Below, one piece after another: positions 41,594 through 49,991 of a stretch of DNA of 64,000 nt. Positions within the stretch are counted from its first letter, which is position 1. Every line of letters starts with the position of its first letter. The position numbers and the translations under genes are program-made. The notes below the pieces were generated by a model. The model made no database searches. It worked only from the letters and a program-made list of their open reading frames with translations, and was not told the DNA's origin. This stretch comes from JAXDMK01 sp963790325 (GTDB lineage: Bacteria > Actinomycetota > Acidimicrobiia > Acidimicrobiales > AC-14). Where the stretch lies: positions 186,001 through 250,000 of the forward strand of contig CAWBNY010000003.1 in the NCBI GenBank assembly GCA_963790325.1. The letters are read 5' to 3'.

Positions 41594-42865
41594 GTGGACG
41601 AGACCGGCGCCGAGGACACGGACTTCCGGGAGGCGGCCCGGGCGTGGCTGGCCGAGCACGCCCCGCCCTACCGGGTCGGCGTCGACCCCGACAGCCCGTC
41701 GCTGGTGTTCGCCGACGTGTCCGACACCGACCACGTCGTCCGGGGCCGGGCGTGGCAACGGGAGCTGTTCGACGGGGGATGGGCCGGGCTGGGGTGGCCG
41801 GTGGAGTACGGCGGGCGGGGCCTGCCCATCACCCAGCGGGTGATCTGGGCCCAGGAGGCGGCGACCGCGGGCGTCCCGCCGGGGATCAACCTCATCGCCG
41901 AGGCCATGGTGGGGCCGACCCTCATGGCCCACGGCACCGAGGAGCAGAAGCGCCGGTACCTGCCGCCGATCCTGCGGGCGGAGGAGATCTGGTGCCAGCT
42001 GTTCAGCGAGCCCGAGGCCGGCACCGACGTGGCCGCGGTCACCACCACGGCGGTGGCGGAGGGCTCCGAGTGGGTCGTCTCCGGTCACAAGCTGTGGACC
42101 TCCGCCGCCCACTACGCCGACTGGGGCGTCCTGCTGGCCCGCACCGACTGGGACGTCCCCAAGCACCAGGGGTGCACCTACTTCCTGGTCGACATGCACG
42201 CCCCGGGCGTGACGGTGCGCCCGGTGCGGCAGATGACCGGCGGCTCGGCGTTCAACGAGGTGCTGCTGGACGGGGTGCGGGTGCCGGACTCGGCCCGGGT
42301 GGGCGCGGTCGGCGAGGGGTGGAAGGTGGCGGTGACCACCCTGCTGGCGGAGCGCCTGAACCTCGGCCTGGGGGTCGCCCGGGTGGCAGGTGGCGTGGAG
42401 CGGATGCTGGCCGAGCTGCGGCCGCGGGGGGTGGCCGACGACCCCGCCGTGCGCCAGCTGGCGGCCCAGGTGTGGATCGACGCCAAGGTGCTGGAGGTGC
42501 TGGGGGAGCGGGTGGTGGCCAACCTGGCCCGGGGTCGTTCGCCCGGCGCCGAGGGGACGGTCGCCAAGCTGGCCGCCACCCGGGTGTCCCGCCGCAGCGA
42601 TGAGCTGCTCGACGTCCTGCGGGGGGCGGGGTCGATGCTGGTCGACGAGTGGACGCTGCTGCAGCTGTGGGTCCCCGCCACCCGCATCGGCGGCGGCACC
42701 GAGGAGGCGCTGCGCAGCATCGTGGCCGAGCGGGTCCTCGGCCTGCCCAAGGCCCCCCGGGCCGACGAGGGCATCCCGTTCCGCCAGGTGCGAACCGGTG
42801 ACGGATCTGGTGGCCAGGACCACCGAATCCGTCACCAGTTGGCCGGCGAGGAGGATCGCGGGTGA
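41594..42865 (+). CDS. Acyl-CoA dehydrogenase (FadE-type), 3' end altered by a repeat
   Basis: This flavoprotein family oxidises acyl-CoA to enoyl-CoA. The ~423-residue protein has the N-terminal helical domain (FDGGWAGLGWPVEYGG), the FAD-binding middle beta-domain (CQLFSEPEAGTDVA; VVSGHKLWTSAAHYADW) and C-terminal helices (ERLNLGLGVA; RIGGGTEEALRSIVAERVLGLP). The natural C-terminus probably lay near residue ~400. The last ~24 codons are read through a 48-bp palindromic element and continue to a TGA overlapping the next gene. GTG 41594 is preferred over 41591 from the promoter spacing. Substrate chain length is unknown. Confidence 0.88.
   Translation: MDETGAEDTDFREAARAWLAEHAPPYRVGVDPDSPSLVFADVSDTDHVVRGRAWQRELFDGGWAGLGWPVEYGGRGLPITQRVIWAQEAATAGVPPGINLIAEAMVGPTLMAHGTEEQKRRYLPPILRAEEIWCQLFSEPEAGTDVAAVTTTAVAEGSEWVVSGHKLWTSAAHYADWGVLLARTDWDVPKHQGCTYFLVDMHAPGVTVRPVRQMTGGSAFNEVLLDGVRVPDSARVGAVGEGWKVAVTTLLAERLNLGLGVARVAGGVERMLAELRPRGVADDPAVRQLAAQVWIDAKVLEVLGERVVANLARGRSPGAEGTVAKLAATRVSRRSDELLDVLRGAGSMLVDEWTLLQLWVPATRIGGGTEEALRSIVAERVLGLPKAPRADEGIPFRQVRTGDGSGGQDHRIRHQLAGEEDRG
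42793..42840. repeat. 48-bp palindromic element, copy C (inside the dehydrogenase reading frame)
   Basis: AACCGGTGACGGAT ... ATCCGTCACCAGTT, 48 bases with core GGTGGCCAGGACCACC. The inserted sequence is translated as the dehydrogenase C-terminus, and it lies 21 bases before the response-regulator GTG. Confidence 0.85.
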
Positions 42866-43542
42866 GCTCCATCCTCCTGGTGGAGGACGACGCCTCCGTC
42901 CGGGAGGCGGTCACGATGGCCCTGGAGGGCGACGGCCACCGGGTCAGCACCGCCACCGCCGGGGACGAGGCCATCGAGCGGTGGCGGCAGATCCGGCCCG
43001 ACCTCCTCCTCCTCGACGTGATGCTCCCGGTGATGGACGGTTTCGAGGTGTGCCGGCGGATCCGGGCCGTCGACCAGGTCCCGATCATCCTCCTGACGGC
43101 CAGGGCCGACCCCATCGACGTCGTCGTCGGCCTCGAGTCGGGCGCCGACGACTACGTGACCAAGCCCTTCGAGACCCGGGTGCTCCTCGCCCGGGTGAAG
43201 GCGGTCCTCCGCCGCCAAACCCGCCCGCCGGAGGAGCGCACCATGCGCTTCGGCGAGCTGGTCGTCGACCCCCTGGGCATGGCCGTCACCCACCGGGGCC
43301 GGGAGGTCAAGCTCAGCCGCACCGAGCTCAAGCTCCTCCTCGAGCTCGCCCGTCGCCCGGGGCAGGTGTTCACCCGGGCCCTCCTTCTCGAACGGGTGTG
43401 GGAGTACTCCTACCTGGGCGATTCCCGGCTGGTCGACGTGTGCGTCCAGCGGCTCCGGTCGAAGGTGGAGGACGACCCGGCCAACCCCACCCTCGTCCAG
43501 ACCGTCCGGGGGGTCGGGTACAAGCTGGTGGCGCCTCCGTGA
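42862..43542 (+). CDS. OmpR-family response regulator, MtrA-like
   Basis: The 226-residue protein has a receiver domain with phospho-acceptor Asp52 (LLLLDVMLPVMDG), the acidic pair Glu8/Asp9, and Lys in DDYVTKPFE. The C-terminal winged helix reads LSRTELKLLLELARRPGQV ... LVDVCVQRLRSKVED. The effector end YLGDSRLVDVCVQRLRSKVE closely resembles mycobacterial MtrA. A histidine kinase and a GerMN lipoprotein follow in the same order as mtrA-mtrB-lpqB, which controls wall and division genes. GTG start overlaps the dehydrogenase stop. Confidence 0.92.
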   Translation: MSSILLVEDDASVREAVTMALEGDGHRVSTATAGDEAIERWRQIRPDLLLLDVMLPVMDGFEVCRRIRAVDQVPIILLTARADPIDVVVGLESGADDYVTKPFETRVLLARVKAVLRRQTRPPEERTMRFGELVVDPLGMAVTHRGREVKLSRTELKLLLELARRPGQVFTRALLLERVWEYSYLGDSRLVDVCVQRLRSKVEDDPANPTLVQTVRGVGYKLVAPP

Positions 43543-45062
43543 CGCCCGCGGAGCGTCGCCCCCTGGCCGTCGCCCGCCTGCGGCCCCGGCTGGTGGCCAC
43601 CTTCGCCCTGGTGGCGGCGGTCACGGCGGTGGCGGTGGCAATCACCTCGTTCCTCCTGGTGCGCAAGGCGGTGCTCGACCGGGCCGGCGAGGAGGCGCTC
43701 CGGGCGGCCCGGTCGGCCCTGGTGGAGGCGGTGGCGGACCTCCCCGAGGGGGCGCCCCGGGCGGACGTGACCCGCTTCGCCAACGGGCTGGCCGCCCGCA
43801 CCGCCGGCGCCTTCGACGTGGTGACGGTGATGCCCGACGGCGCGTCCGACACCACGTCGATCTCCACGTCGGCCGCAGCCGTGCCCGCCCAGGTGACGGA
43901 CCGGGTGACGGCGGGGCGGATCGTCTCGATCCGCACCCAGGTGGCGGGGCGGCCCCGGATCGTCGTGGGCGGCCAGGTCCCGGGGACGGCGAGCCTCTAC
44001 CTGTTCTTCCCCCTCGACGAGATCGACCGCGACCTGCGCACCCTGCGGTCGGTCCTGGCGGGGGTGGCGGTGGCCCTGGTGATCGTGTCGGCGGTGGTGG
44101 GGGCGGTGGCCGCCCGCGGTGTCCTCCGCCCGCTGCGGACGGCCCGGCGGGCGGTCCACCGGCTGGAGGTCGGCTTGCTGGAGACCCGCCTGCCGGTGGC
44201 CGGGAGCGACGAGTTCGCCGACCTGGCCGAGTCGTTCAACCGGATGGCGGAGGCGCTCGAGCGAACGGTGGCCGACCTGCGGGCTCTGGAGGCGTCCCAG
44301 CGGCGGTTCGTGGCCGACGTCAGCCACGAGCTGCGCACGCCCCTCACCGCCCTCACCACCGCGGCCGACGTCCTCGAGGCCCACCACGCCGGCCTCGACC
44401 GGACCGGGCTGCGGGCGGCCCGGCTGCTGGTGGTGGAGTCCCGCCGCCTGGCCGGGCTGGTCGAGGACCTGATGGAGATCTCCCGCCTCGACGCGGGTGT
44501 GGCCGCCATGGCATGGGAGCCGGTCGACGTGGCCGAGCTGGTCAACGGCGCTCTCGGCAGCCGGGGATGGCTGTCCCGCGTCGACGCCCGACTGGAGGCC
44601 GGTGTGGTGGTCGACGCCGATCCCCGCCGGCTCGACGCGGTGGTCGGCAACCTGGTCGGCAACGCCTTCGAGCACGGCCGGCCGCCGGTGCGGGTGGCGC
44701 TGTGGGGCGACGACACCGCCGTCCGGCTGGAGGTCGCCGACGGCGGCCAGGGAATCGCCCCCGAGCACCTGGCGGGGGTGTTCGAGCGGTTCTACAAGGC
44801 CGACCCGTCCCGACCCCGCAGCGCCGGGAGCGGCCTGGGACTGGCCATCGCCCGGGAGAACGCCCGCCTCCACGGTGGCGACGTCACGGTGGCCAACCGG
44901 CCCGGGGCGGGGGCGGTGTTCACGGTCGTGCTGCCCCGGAGGGCGCCGTCGGGCTCCGAGGCTGTGGCCGATCCGTTACCTGCCGGCGACCGGATGGTGA
45001 CCACCGCCCGGCACGATGGGTTGGTGGACGCGATGAAGCGGCGCACGCGAGGGAGGCGATGA
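43539..45062 (+). CDS. Membrane sensor histidine kinase, MtrB-like
   Basis: The 507-residue kinase has two membrane spans (residues ~19-40 and ~170-190) flanking an extracytoplasmic sensor region. A HAMP-type linker follows, then a DHp helix with the phospho-acceptor His in FVADVSHELRTPLTAL near residue 263, and a HATPase domain (N box NLVGNAFEH, then DGGQGIAPEHLAGVF and GSGLGLAIARE). The GTG start overlaps the regulator's stop, so both are made together. The lipoprotein gene starts 1 base after its stop. It should phosphorylate the adjacent regulator. Confidence 0.92.
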   Translation: MTPAERRPLAVARLRPRLVATFALVAAVTAVAVAITSFLLVRKAVLDRAGEEALRAARSALVEAVADLPEGAPRADVTRFANGLAARTAGAFDVVTVMPDGASDTTSISTSAAAVPAQVTDRVTAGRIVSIRTQVAGRPRIVVGGQVPGTASLYLFFPLDEIDRDLRTLRSVLAGVAVALVIVSAVVGAVAARGVLRPLRTARRAVHRLEVGLLETRLPVAGSDEFADLAESFNRMAEALERTVADLRALEASQRRFVADVSHELRTPLTALTTAADVLEAHHAGLDRTGLRAARLLVVESRRLAGLVEDLMEISRLDAGVAAMAWEPVDVAELVNGALGSRGWLSRVDARLEAGVVVDADPRRLDAVVGNLVGNAFEHGRPPVRVALWGDDTAVRLEVADGGQGIAPEHLAGVFERFYKADPSRPRSAGSGLGLAIARENARLHGGDVTVANRPGAGAVFTVVLPRRAPSGSEAVADPLPAGDRMVTTARHDGLVDAMKRRTRGRR

Positions 45063-45063
45063 G

Positions 45064-46275
45064 ATGAAGAACCGGGTGGCGACGATGGCGGTTGTCCTGG
45101 CGGTGGCGACCGCCGCCTGCAGCTCGTCGGGGGGCGGACCGGTCGACGCCGGGACCTCGCCCACCCGCCCCCCGACGACGACCACCACCGGCGGTGGCAC
45201 CACCGACGTGCAGCTGTTCTTCACCCGGGGGGAGAAGGTCGTGGGCGTCACCCGGGCGGTCCCCAAGGTCACCCGCATCGGAGCGGAGACGGTGAAGGCG
45301 CTGGTGGGAGGGCCCACGACGGCCGAGCGGGACGAGGGCTACGCCACCGCCATCCCCCCCGAGACCCGCTTCCGCGACCTCGCCATCTCCGACGGCGTGG
45401 CCCGGGTCGACCTGTCGGGCGACTTCGAGTCGGGCGGCGGCAGCCTGTCGCTCAGCCTGCGCCTGGCCCAGGTGGTGTGCACGGTCGACCAGTTCGACAG
45501 CGTCTCCGGGGTCCGCTTCATGCTCGACGGCAAGCTGGTCGACGTCTTCTCCGGCAACGGGATCGTCCTCGACCAGCCGGTGAGCTGCTCCGACTACGCC
45601 GAGTTCGTCGACGGGGCGGCCCCGGTGCCGGCCACGTTCCCCGGCATCTGGCCGTTCGTGTCGCAGGCGGAGATGGACGCCTACCTCTCGGGGGCGGACC
45701 GATCATTTACGGACCCGGTGGAGACGGCCCGGCTGTTCGGGTCGTGGTACCTGGGGATGGTCAGCCCGGCCACGTTCGGTTCGCCGACGCCGGTCGCCGG
45801 CGGGCGGCTGGAGGTGAAGCTCGGGTTCACCACCGGCGAGGGCGGGAACCCGATCGCCGACCCCCAGCCCACGATGAGCGTGTTCCTCATGAGCGGCGAC
45901 GCCGACGGCGACCTCGGGCCGTGGACGGTGGTGGGGGCGACGTCGCCCAACATCGTGGTGACCGCGCCGACCACGCTTCAGACGATCTCGTCCCCGACGG
46001 CGCTGCGGGGCCAGGCCACCGCCTTCGAGGGCACCGTCGGGGTCGAGGTCCGGGAGGACCCGACCGTCGAGGGCACCGATTTCGAAATGGCCGACGGCAG
46101 GGTCCTCGGGACGAGCTTCGTCACCGGCCGGGGCGACGGCATCCTCGGCGACTTCGCCGGCGAGGTCGCCTTCGATCCCCCCACCAGGTCGGCCGGTGCG
46201 GTGATCTTCCAGGAGCGGTCGGCTGCCGACGGCGTGGGCGTCCTCCGGGCCACGGTGGTGAAGGTCGCGTTCTGA
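45064..46275 (+). CDS. GerMN/Gmad2-domain lipoprotein, LpqB-like position
   Basis: The 403-residue protein has a lipoprotein signal peptide with lipobox ATAAC (Cys19), a short Pro/Thr linker, then a GerMN domain (VQLFFTRGEKVVGVTR to VFSGNGIVLDQPV, residues ~48-175). A C-terminal Gmad2 Ig-like domain follows (ISSPTALRGQATAFEGTVGVEV, residues ~300-400). Mycobacterial LpqB, encoded after mtrAB, modulates the kinase and also has a GerMN domain, but ends in a beta-propeller. Here that domain is replaced, so it is an analogue rather than a plain LpqB. It likely sits on the outer face of the membrane. Confidence 0.87.
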   Translation: MKNRVATMAVVLAVATAACSSSGGGPVDAGTSPTRPPTTTTTGGGTTDVQLFFTRGEKVVGVTRAVPKVTRIGAETVKALVGGPTTAERDEGYATAIPPETRFRDLAISDGVARVDLSGDFESGGGSLSLSLRLAQVVCTVDQFDSVSGVRFMLDGKLVDVFSGNGIVLDQPVSCSDYAEFVDGAAPVPATFPGIWPFVSQAEMDAYLSGADRSFTDPVETARLFGSWYLGMVSPATFGSPTPVAGGRLEVKLGFTTGEGGNPIADPQPTMSVFLMSGDADGDLGPWTVVGATSPNIVVTAPTTLQTISSPTALRGQATAFEGTVGVEVREDPTVEGTDFEMADGRVLGTSFVTGRGDGILGDFAGEVAFDPPTRSAGAVIFQERSAADGVGVLRATVVKVAF

Positions 46276-46291
46276 CCGGCTGACGGGCTCG

Positions 46292-46339
46292 AACTGGTGA
46301 CGGAATCGGGGACCCTGGCGACGGAAGACGTCACCGGTT
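46292..46339. repeat. 48-bp palindromic element, copy D (inverse orientation)
   Basis: AACTGGTGACGGAATC ... GTCACCGGTT, 48 bases. The core reads as the complement of copies A-C, so this copy is inverted. It lies between converging genes, where it could end both transcripts. Confidence 0.85.
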
Positions 46340-46346
46340 CGCCCGG

Positions 46347-46706
46347 CTACTTGAACCAGATGCGCTGGTAGTCCCTCGACTGGGGGTGCAGGAGCAGCGC
46401 GATCAGGGCGATCTCGAACATGAGGCCGATGAGGTTGGCCCCCGTGAGCGGGTTGCCCAGGTAGTAGAAGCGCAGGAAGAAGGGGAAGATGGCCATCGCG
46501 ATCCCGAGGCCGTAGCCCCACTTCCGCTCGTTGGCGATCCCGTAGCCGGCGGCCACCTGGCCGATGATGATCCCCAGGAAGAGCAGGGGGAAGGCGTTGG
46601 CCAGCAGCAGGTCGAGCACCAGGAACGCGGCGTTGATGTAGAGCAGGAACACGGCGATCTGGAGGGTCTGCGGTTGGGAGGAGTTCAACCACCGTCGCTG
46701 TTGCAT
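46347..46706 (-). CDS. Small four-span membrane protein
   Basis: This 119-residue hydrophobic protein has about four membrane spans (for example AVFLLYINAAFLVLDLLLAN and PLLFLGIIIGQVAAGYGIA) and no catalytic motif. The role is unknown. CAGAAT lies 6 bases before the ATG on the minus strand, suggesting a leaderless transcript and supporting this start. It is divergent from the nucleotidyltransferase gene 27 bases away. Confidence 0.78.
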   Translation of the reverse strand: MQQRRWLNSSQPQTLQIAVFLLYINAAFLVLDLLLANAFPLLFLGIIIGQVAAGYGIANERKWGYGLGIAMAIFPFFLRFYYLGNPLTGANLIGLMFEIALIALLLHPQSRDYQRIWFK

Positions 46707-46712
46707 GGCGAC

Positions 46713-46718
46713 ATTCTG
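46713..46718 (-). promoter_or_regulatory. -10-like box (CAGAAT) for the small membrane protein
   Basis: CAGAAT differs from TANNNT only at the first base and ends 6 bases before the ATG at 46706, the leaderless spacing seen elsewhere in this window. Confidence 0.4.
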
Positions 46719-46733
46719 GCAGCCGCCGGCGGG

Positions 46734-47495
46734 GTGGCCGCCGTCGTCCTGGCCGCCGGCGCCGGCAGCCGCCTGCGACCGCTCTCGACCCTCCGCCCCA
46801 AGGCCCTCTGCCCGGTGGGCGGCGTCCCCCTCGTCGACCTCGCCGTCGCCCGGGTCCGGGCCGTGACCGGGGCGGTGGCGGTCAACGTGCACGCCTCCCA
46901 GCCGACCCTCGCCGCCCACCTGGAGGCCCTCGGCGTCCACGTCTCGACGGAGGACGGCGACCGCCTCGGCACCGCCGGCGCCCTCGGGCGGCTGCGGCCG
47001 TGGATCGACGGCCGACCGACGCTCGTGGTCAACGCCGACACGTGGAGCCCCGCCACCCTCGGCCCGCTGGTCGAGGGGTGGGAGGGTATTCGCCCCCGAC
47101 TCCTCGCCACCGTCGACCCGTCTCTGGCCACCTGGGGCGACATCGCCTACGCCGGCGCCGCCGTCCTGCCGTGGTCGCAGGTGCGCAGGTTTCCCGCCGC
47201 CCCCGCCGGCCTGTGGGAGGTCTCGTGGCGCGACCTCGAGCCGGGTGCCGGCCTCGACCTGGTGGTCACCGGCGAGCCGGTGGTCGACTGCGGCACACCC
47301 GCCCGTTACCTGCGGGCCAACCTGACCGCGTCCGACGGGGCGTCGGTGGTCGGCGCGAGGGCGATAATCGAGGGTCACATCGAGCGGACGGTGGTGTGGG
47401 ACGGCGCCCGGGTCCACCCCGGAGAGCGGCTGGTCGACGCCATCAGGGCGTCGGGCGGGGTGACGGTGCTGGTCCGGGGTCCGGGCCGCCGGTGA
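46734..47495 (+). CDS. Nucleotidyltransferase (sugar-phosphate NTP-transferase family)
   Basis: The 253-residue protein opens with AAVVLAAGAGSRLRPLSTLRPKAL, the glycine loop and Lys of RmlA/ManC/GlmU-type enzymes that join NTP to a sugar phosphate. DGRPTLVVNADTW holds the metal-binding Asp. The end (VVGARAIIEGHIERTVVWDGARV) looks like a short left-handed beta-helix. The sugar is unknown. The start is GTG 46734, just before the conserved loop; TTG 46701 is an alternative. The 3' end overlaps the converging AAA-ATPase gene by 53 bases. Confidence 0.85.
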   Translation: MAAVVLAAGAGSRLRPLSTLRPKALCPVGGVPLVDLAVARVRAVTGAVAVNVHASQPTLAAHLEALGVHVSTEDGDRLGTAGALGRLRPWIDGRPTLVVNADTWSPATLGPLVEGWEGIRPRLLATVDPSLATWGDIAYAGAAVLPWSQVRRFPAAPAGLWEVSWRDLEPGAGLDLVVTGEPVVDCGTPARYLRANLTASDGASVVGARAIIEGHIERTVVWDGARVHPGERLVDAIRASGGVTVLVRGPGRR

Positions 47496-48891
47496 CATCG
47501 GCCGCCTCGACCGCGACCAGGGTGTCGTCGGTCACCTCCGCCTCCGGCCGGGCGACCACCCGGCTGGCCTGGCGGGCCACCACCGCCTCGAACAGGTTGC
47601 GCACCAGGCGGGCGTTGCCGAAGCCCCGGTCCCGGGGTTGGGTGGCGAGGAAGGCCGCCACCGCCACCTTGGCCTCGTCCGTCGGGACGTAGTGGCTCCT
47701 GCGGCACATCCCCTCGAAGATGGCGGCCAGCTCGGCGTCGGTGTAGTCGGGGAAGAAGATGGTCTTGGGGAACCTCGACCGCAGCCCGGGGTTGGCGTCG
47801 AGGAAGACCGCCATCTCGTCCGGGTAGCCGGCCACGATCACGACCACGTCGTCGCGGTGGTCCTCCATGAGCTTGACGATCATGTCGATGGCCTCGTGGC
47901 CGAAGTCGGTGTCGACGCCCCGGGCCAGGGCGTGGGCCTCGTCGATCAGGAGGACCCCGCCCAGGGCGGCGGCGAACACCTCCTTGACCTTGAGCGCGGT
48001 CTGGCCCACGTAGCCGGCCACCAGCCCGGCCCGGTCGGTCTCCACCAGGTGGCCCTTCTCGACCACCCCCAGGCTGCGGTAGAGCTGGGCCAGCAGGCGG
48101 GCGACGGTGGTCTTGCCCGTCCCCGGGTTGCCGGTGAAGACCAGGTGGCGGCTGTGCTCCACCACCGGCAGCCCCCGTGCCTCCCGCAGCTTCTCCACCC
48201 GCAGCAGGTCGGTGACCAGCTTGACCTCGGCCTTCACCGGCGCCAGGCCCACCAAACCGTCGAGCTCGGCCAGCAGCTCCTCGATGGGACGGGCCGGGTC
48301 CAAGGGCGCGGCCGACGCCACGGAGGGGCCTGCCGCCGCCCCCGGCACCGGCCCGGCGGACGGCTGCACCAGGGGTCCCCCCGGCCGGCGCACCCCGAAC
48401 CCGTCCATCGCCCGCAGCAGCGCACCCCGGAAGCGCTCGACGGCCGACAGCTCGGCGTGGGCCGGGAACGAGTCCAGGGCGAGCACCGTGTGGGCGATGT
48501 CGAGGGCGGCCGTGTAGTACGTCCACGCCCGGTCGCCGCCGTCGCGGCCGTCGGCCCGCACGAGGAGGTCGAACAAGGCTGAGGGGGCGTCGAGGAACGT
48601 CCGGCTGCCGGTGAGGAGGCCGGCCGCCCTCATGGCCGAGGGGCTGGCGGCCCGGGCGACGGTGTCGAACCGGGGCCCGAAGACGTCGATGAAGGCGTCC
48701 AGCTCGTCGTCGGTGTGGCGGCCGTCGGCATCGACGAAGGCGGCGGTGAGGTTGAACGCCTCCAACGCCACGTCCCCCGACAGCTTCTCGGTGTCGGCGA
48801 TGCGGGATTCGCCCGCCAGGCGGGTGAGGGCGGGGGCCACCGCCACCACGAACCCGTCCACCGCCCGCCGGAGGGATCGGGACCCGCTCAC
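47443..48891 (-). CDS. AAA+ ATPase of the CbbX/SpoVK/EccA type
   Basis: The 482-residue protein has an unrecognised N-terminal helical part (~1-200). A typical CbbX/SpoVK AAA+ module follows, with LDGLVGLAPVKAEVKLV, Walker A FTGNPGTGKTTVARLL near residue 253, and the motif VEKGHLVETDRAGLVAGYVGQ. Walker B is VLLIDEAHAL near 318, followed by sensor 1 and an arginine finger near LRSRFPKTI. Relatives act as Rubisco activases or as cytosolic ATPases of type VII secretion (EccA). No type VII genes are seen here. The GTG start overlaps the rlmN stop, so it is co-translated with rlmN. Confidence 0.88.
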   Translation of the reverse strand: MSGSRSLRRAVDGFVVAVAPALTRLAGESRIADTEKLSGDVALEAFNLTAAFVDADGRHTDDELDAFIDVFGPRFDTVARAASPSAMRAAGLLTGSRTFLDAPSALFDLLVRADGRDGGDRAWTYYTAALDIAHTVLALDSFPAHAELSAVERFRGALLRAMDGFGVRRPGGPLVQPSAGPVPGAAAGPSVASAAPLDPARPIEELLAELDGLVGLAPVKAEVKLVTDLLRVEKLREARGLPVVEHSRHLVFTGNPGTGKTTVARLLAQLYRSLGVVEKGHLVETDRAGLVAGYVGQTALKVKEVFAAALGGVLLIDEAHALARGVDTDFGHEAIDMIVKLMEDHRDDVVVIVAGYPDEMAVFLDANPGLRSRFPKTIFFPDYTDAELAAIFEGMCRRSHYVPTDEAKVAVAAFLATQPRDRGFGNARLVRNLFEAVVARQASRVVARPEAEVTDDTLVAVEAADVTGGPDPGPAPSPRPTP

Positions 48892-49931
48892 GGTGCGGCC
48901 GGGGCAGCCCGGGCGGCCAGCTGGCCGCAGGCGGCGTCGATGTCGGTGCCCCGGTTGCGGCGGACGGTGGCATTGACCCCGAGCCCCTTGAGCCGGTCGC
49001 GGAAAGCCCGCACCGCGGCCGGCGACGGTCCCCGCACCAGGTAACCGGGTGTCGGGTTCAAGGGGATGAGGTTGACATGGGCCGCCAGGGGGATGGCCAC
49101 CGCCGCCAGCTCCGACGCGTCCGAGGGGCGGTCGTTGACCCCGGCGATGAGAGCCCACTCGAACGAGAGCCGCCGGCCCTTGGCGGCCACGTAGGCCCCG
49201 CAGGCGGCGAGCAGCTCGGCCAGGGGGTAGCGCCGGTTGATCGGGACGAGCTCGTCCCGGAGGGTGTCGTTGGCCGCGTGCAGGGAGACGGCGAGGTTGA
49301 CGGGGAGGGATTCGGCCGTCAACCGCCGGATGCCGGGGACGATGCCCACGGTGGACACGGTGATGTGGCGAGCCGACAGCCCGACATCGTGGTGGAGCCG
49401 TTCGATGGCGGCCCACACCGGGTCGTAGTTGGCCAGGGGCTCGCCCATGCCCATGAAGACCACGTTGGACAGACGCCGGGGGAGCGCCGCCCGCCGGGCC
49501 CGGACCACCTGCTCGACGATCTCCCCCGTGGTCAGGTGGCGGGTGAAGCCGGCCTGGCCGGTGGCGCAGAACGAGCAGGCCATGGCGCAGCCGGCCTGGG
49601 TCGACACGCAGACGGTGGCCCGGTCCGGGTAGCGCATGAGCACGGTCTCGACCGCGGTGCCGTCGGACAGCCGCCACAGCCACTTCTCGGTGTCACCGCC
49701 GTCGGAGGTGGACTCCCGCTCGAGGTGGAGGGCGGCCGGCAGATCGGACGCCAGCCGGGACCGCAGCCCGGCCGGCAGCTCCGTCATCTCGTCCCACTCC
49801 CGTCCCGCGTGGAGCCCGGCCCACACCTGCCGGGCCCGGTAGGACGGCTCGTCGCCGAGCACCGCCGCCATCTCGGTCGGGCTCAGGTCGAAGCGGGTCG
49901 TCGTCGTCGGGGTGCGGCCGGGCACGTCCAC
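48888..49931 (-). CDS. rlmN: 23S rRNA/tRNA adenine-C2 methyltransferase RlmN
   Basis: RlmN is a radical-SAM enzyme methylating A2503 of 23S rRNA and A37 of some tRNAs. The 347-residue protein has the radical-SAM triad Cys115, Cys119 and Cys122 (CAMACSFC), GMGEPLANYD, and LAVSLHAANDTLRDELVP. The C-terminal DAACGQLA contains the Cys that forms the methylated-protein intermediate. The chosen GTG lacks a clear ribosome site; a longer frame exists upstream but the family usually starts about here. It is divergent from the VIT-type gene. Confidence 0.94.
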   Translation of the reverse strand: MDVPGRTPTTTTRFDLSPTEMAAVLGDEPSYRARQVWAGLHAGREWDEMTELPAGLRSRLASDLPAALHLERESTSDGGDTEKWLWRLSDGTAVETVLMRYPDRATVCVSTQAGCAMACSFCATGQAGFTRHLTTGEIVEQVVRARRAALPRRLSNVVFMGMGEPLANYDPVWAAIERLHHDVGLSARHITVSTVGIVPGIRRLTAESLPVNLAVSLHAANDTLRDELVPINRRYPLAELLAACGAYVAAKGRRLSFEWALIAGVNDRPSDASELAAVAIPLAAHVNLIPLNPTPGYLVRGPSPAAVRAFRDRLKGLGVNATVRRNRGTDIDAACGQLAARAAPAAP

Positions 49932-49979
49932 GATGATGGCCCACCGGGCGGAAGTACCGGTGGGACGGCGCCCGGGCGG

Positions 49980-49985
49980 TACCCT
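49980..49985 (+). promoter_or_regulatory. -10 box (TACCCT) of a probably leaderless VIT-family gene
   Basis: TACCCT ends exactly 6 bases before GTG 49992, indicating a transcript beginning at the start codon. Confidence 0.5.
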
Positions 49986-49991
49986 CGGCCG

